Part shown: positions 7,070-9,009 of the stretch, in pieces
Position numbering within the stretch: the first letter of the stretch is position 1
Layout of the letters: each line of letters opens with the position of its first letter
Assembly: GCA_021413405.1 (NCBI GenBank)
Contig: JAIOQL010000719.1
Coordinates: forward strand, 1 to 9,009
Source: Leptospira sp.
Lineage (GTDB): Bacteria > Spirochaetota > Leptospiria > Leptospirales > Leptospiraceae
Length of the DNA stretch: 9,009 bases
Reading direction: 5' to 3'
Position numbers and translations under genes: made by a program
Notes under the pieces: model-generated
The model's database searches: none
What the model was told of the DNA's origin: nothing
What the model saw: the letters and a program-made list of their open reading frames with translations, nothing else

Positions 7070-8020
7070 TTATAGATCGAAAATCATACCTTCTTTGGCA
7101 ATTACAACCTTGAGTTGACTTTCTTTTGCAACAAAATTGAGAGAATCGGTGTAGTTCTTATAGATAGTGGCGTCCCGGTTATCGGGCTCATGATGGGTCA
7201 GTGCAAGAATTTCAGCTTCTATCATTTCGGCACTTCGGACTGCATATTCCACTGATGTGTGACCCCAGCCGATTTTCGCTCTTGCTTCATCAGCATTGTA
7301 CTGGGCATCCATTATGATCAATTTTGCCCCTTTGAGTAAGGGTTTTATTTCGTTCAGGTATCCTATATTTGATTCGCTAAATTCCACATCTGTACAAAAC
7401 AGAAAAGTTTTCCCGTCTTCGGTGATCTTATAACCTATGCAGGTTCCCGGATGTGTCAGATAAAAAGGTGTTATTTCGAGACTTCCGATTTTGAAGGATT
7501 CCATTACTTTCTGAAGATGAAAGTTTTTTTCAGAGGCCATCACCGAAAATGCGAGAGGAAAATTTTCTGGATGCTGCTGTCTTTCTAATCGTTCCTTGAG
7601 ATTTTCTATGCAGGAATAGAAATTTATTTTTATCCCGGGGATATAGGCTAATTTGAAAAAAGGCCATCCCTGTATGTGATCCCAATGGGTATGAGTAATC
7701 AGAATATTTATGTCTTTCTTTTCTTTTAGAAATCCCTCTTTGAGGAGATCGTTCCCGAAAGCCCTCATTCCTGTACCGCAATCGATGACTACCTGATCAC
7801 CTGTTTTAGATGTAACGGAAACGCATGTGGTGTTTCCCCCAACCAGCGTGGAATAATAGGATGGCCTGGATTCGAGGAAATTATCAACGGAAAATTTTCC
7901 AGGATTTGTTTTCCACTCTGAATAGGCGAGATCCAGTACGTTTTTGAGATTTTCCCGGTATTCTTCGTTACCAACGGGGGTGGGACAAGATCCCCTGACT
8001 CCATAAAGTTTAATTTTCAA
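7070..8020 (-). CDS. Metallo-beta-lactamase-fold hydrolase (phosphodiesterase-like)
   Basis: This 316-residue protein starts with TTG at 8020 (MKIKLYGVRGSCPTP), the usual opening of this MBL subfamily. Metal ligands are visible: the HxHxDH motif THTHWDH (His110, His112, Asp114, His115), His190 in LTHPGT, Asp211 in CTD, and a C-terminal His in ALTHHEPD (276-277). GGNTTC at 61-66 and VIDCGTGM at 78-85 are further family marks. Relatives include RNase Z, PhnP cyclic phosphate phosphodiesterases and class II cAMP phosphodiesterases, so phosphodiester hydrolysis with two metal ions is likely; the substrate is not determinable. No signal peptide is present, so it is cytoplasmic. Its position directly upstream of a chemoreceptor suggests a role in a sensory or nucleotide-signal circuit, which is inference only. 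Confidence 0.9.
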   Translation of the reverse strand: MKIKLYGVRGSCPTPVGNEEYRENLKNVLDLAYSEWKTNPGKFSVDNFLESRPSYYSTLVGGNTTCVSVTSKTGDQVVIDCGTGMRAFGNDLLKEGFLKEKKDINILITHTHWDHIQGWPFFKLAYIPGIKINFYSCIENLKERLERQQHPENFPLAFSVMASEKNFHLQKVMESFKIGSLEITPFYLTHPGTCIGYKITEDGKTFLFCTDVEFSESNIGYLNEIKPLLKGAKLIIMDAQYNADEARAKIGWGHTSVEYAVRSAEMIEAEILALTHHEPDNRDATIYKNYTDSLNFVAKESQLKVVIAKEGMIFDL

Positions 8021-8034
8021 AACTGGTATCTCTC
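8018..8034 (-). promoter_or_regulatory. Ribosome binding site deciding a TTG start
   Basis: On the minus strand GAGAGA (8034-8029) stands 8 nt before TTG (8020-8018). The next residues, KIKLYGVRGS, are the conserved first beta-strand of this metallo-beta-lactamase subfamily. A later start would delete that strand, so the TTG is accepted as the initiator. Confidence 0.6.
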
Positions 8035-8085
8035 GAATAAATCTTTACCATACAATAATTAACTGGAATTTAGTAAAGACTCCTA

Positions 8086-8115
8086 TTGATTAGACCTTAA
8101 TAGTTTCGGTATTTT
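8086..8115 (+). promoter_or_regulatory. Candidate sigma-70-type promoter for trmB, possibly leaderless
   Basis: TTGATT (8086-8091) and TATTTT (8110-8115) are separated by 18 bp, each matching four of six consensus positions. Transcription from it would begin at about 8122, at the trmB ATG (8123). An in-frame stop lies just upstream and no Shine-Dalgarno sequence is present, which fits a leaderless mRNA. The 102-bp region 8021-8122 must also hold the divergent promoter of the hydrolase-chemoreceptor pair, which I could not place. AT-rich sequence makes chance matches common. Confidence 0.3.
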
Positions 8116-8122
8116 ATAACTA

Positions 8123-8773
8123 ATGATAAATCAGAATTTAGAGGCAAAACTCTGGAATATTTCCGTTAGACTTCCATTTCAGTCTGTTTTTTTCATTCTC
8201 CCGGAAAAAGACAAACGGCTGGATATCCGGAAGGTTTTCCCGAAAGAATAGACCAAACTAACTCTTGAACTTGGGTCCGGTTGGGGAGAAGTTGCCTGTG
8301 ACCTGGCTTTAAAAAACCCGGATACGGGCTATATTCTGATGGAAAAAAAAGGTGACAGGCTAAGGAGAACCATACAGTACATTCTCGCCAGGAATATTCA
8401 GAATATCAGAATCATGCCTGTGAATTTCGACTGGTTTTTGACTGAAATTTTTGATGAAAACCAGTTTGATGAAATTATTCTTAATTTTCCGGATCCATGG
8501 CCAAAGAAAAAGCACCGGAAAAACCGCTCACTGAATCCGGGTTTTCTCGGAAAAATTCATTTCCTTTTGAAACAAAATGGGCTATTTCGGTTTGCCACGG
8601 ATTATGGACCTTATGCAAGAAGATGCATTTTTTATTTTAGAAAAGAAACCCGTTTCAAAAATCCGGATAAAGAATATTCCTTTTCGAGGCATGATTTTCC
8701 TGTTTCGAGGTTCGAACGGGAAAAAACAGAACAGGGTTGTCGAATATATTTTCTGGAAAGAAGAAAAAGTTAA
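8123..8773 (+). pseudogene. trmB: tRNA (guanine-N7)-methyltransferase, interrupted by in-frame TAG
   Basis: Reading from ATG 8123, one frame encodes a complete TrmB of about 216 residues apart from a TAG at 8249-8251 (codon 43). Before it lies MINQNLEAKLWNISVRLPFQ and a short stretch ending VFPKE. After it come the SAM-binding motif I (LELGSGWGEVACDLA), ILMEKKGDRLRR, the TrmB signature NFPDPWPKKKHRKNR, and FATDYGPYARR. TrmB methylates G46 in the variable loop of tRNA. Length and motif order are normal for the family and no other stop or frameshift is seen, so the lesion is recent, a sequencing error, or read through. The first usable restart is ATG 8339 (144 codons), which lacks motif I and should be inactive. 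The gene stands alone, converging on the OmpA-like gene with a 7-bp gap. Confidence 0.85.
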
Positions 8774-8780
8774 ATCTGTC

Positions 8781-9009
8781 TTATTGCATCAATTCAAATT
8801 CGACCCGACGATTTTTTGCCTTTTCAATGTTATTTGAATTATCCGCGATAGGATTTGCTTTTCCCTCACCGGATATTTTCAGATTATTAATCGGTACACC
8901 TTGTGCATATAGGTAATCAGCAATTTTGAATGCTCTTTCCTGGGACAACTTTATATTGCTCTCATCAGTTCCCTGATTGCATGTATAGCCTTTCACAAGC
9001 AGCTTTAAA
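8781..9009 (-). CDS. OmpA-family C-terminal domain protein, partial (N-terminus beyond right edge)
   Basis: The minus-strand frame is open from the right edge to a TAA at 8783-8781, giving the last 75 residues or so. They match the peptidoglycan-binding OmpA C-terminal domain: KGYTCNQGTDESNIKLSQER, then KIADYLYAQGVP, ISGEGKANPIADN and KAKNRRVEFELMQ. The Asp of TDESN and the Arg of SQERA align with the diaminopimelate-contacting residues of E. coli OmpA (Asp271, Arg286), so peptidoglycan binding is likely retained. The common GHTD turn is GYTC here. An internal GTG at 8996 is not the start, because the domain begins further upstream. The protein is expected to be anchored in the outer membrane or periplasm; its N-terminal part is not visible. 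Confidence 0.88.
   Translation of the reverse strand, partial: LKLLVKGYTCNQGTDESNIKLSQERAFKIADYLYAQGVPINNLKISGEGKANPIADNSNNIEKAKNRRVEFELMQ

Noticed and set aside
8339..8773. A stand-alone 144-codon methyltransferase gene starting at ATG 8339.
   Set aside because: It is in frame with the upstream part of TrmB, and the SAM-binding motif lies before it. It is the downstream piece of the interrupted trmB, not a separate gene.
8781..8996. A complete 71-codon gene starting at GTG 8996.
   Set aside because: The frame stays open to the right edge and the OmpA domain needs residues before the GTG, so it is the end of a longer gene.

Overview
This 9-kb window is a moderately AT-rich bacterial chromosome segment, most likely from a spirochaete of the Leptospiraceae. 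The reasons are the relaxed lipobox of its lipoprotein, the multi-pass chemoreceptor without HAMP, the TrmB sequence, several exported TPR proteins and the general base composition. This assignment is inference from gene style, not from a marker gene. No rRNA, tRNA, CRISPR array, integrase or transposase was seen.

Layout. A TPR protein with a signal peptide occupies 1-1209 on the minus strand and runs off the left edge. A 230-bp divergent gap follows, holding a hairpin at the start codon of the left gene and a small element with imperfect inverted repeats (1310-1424). From 1440 a plus-strand run begins: a second exported TPR protein (1440-2651), a Thr/Ser-rich lipoprotein (2709-3434), and a polyprenol-phosphate glycosyltransferase fused to a GtrA domain (3431-4579). 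The last two are linked by an ATGA overlap. A 213-bp spacer with an inverted repeat comes next, then a sphingomyelin-synthase-like PAP2 membrane enzyme (4793-5497).

The PAP2 gene converges on, and overlaps by 43 bp, a minus-strand pair: a metallo-beta-lactamase-fold phosphodiesterase-like enzyme (8020-7070, TTG start), then a six-TM methyl-accepting chemotaxis protein (7035-5455). On the plus strand, trmB (8123-8773) is broken by one in-frame TAG at codon 43. The C-terminal end of an OmpA-family protein (minus strand, 9009-8781) enters from the right edge.

How the genes may fit together. The plus-strand block looks like an envelope module: lipid-linked sugar synthesis (glycosyltransferase), probable flipping of the product (GtrA), lipid head-group chemistry (PAP2/SMS-like), and exported TPR and lipoprotein partners. 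The minus-strand pair couples a hydrolase to a sensory transducer. The main oddities are the interrupted trmB, the inverted-repeat element abutting a gene start, the hairpin between an AAGGAG and its ATG, and a strong excess of the tetranucleotide CCGG.
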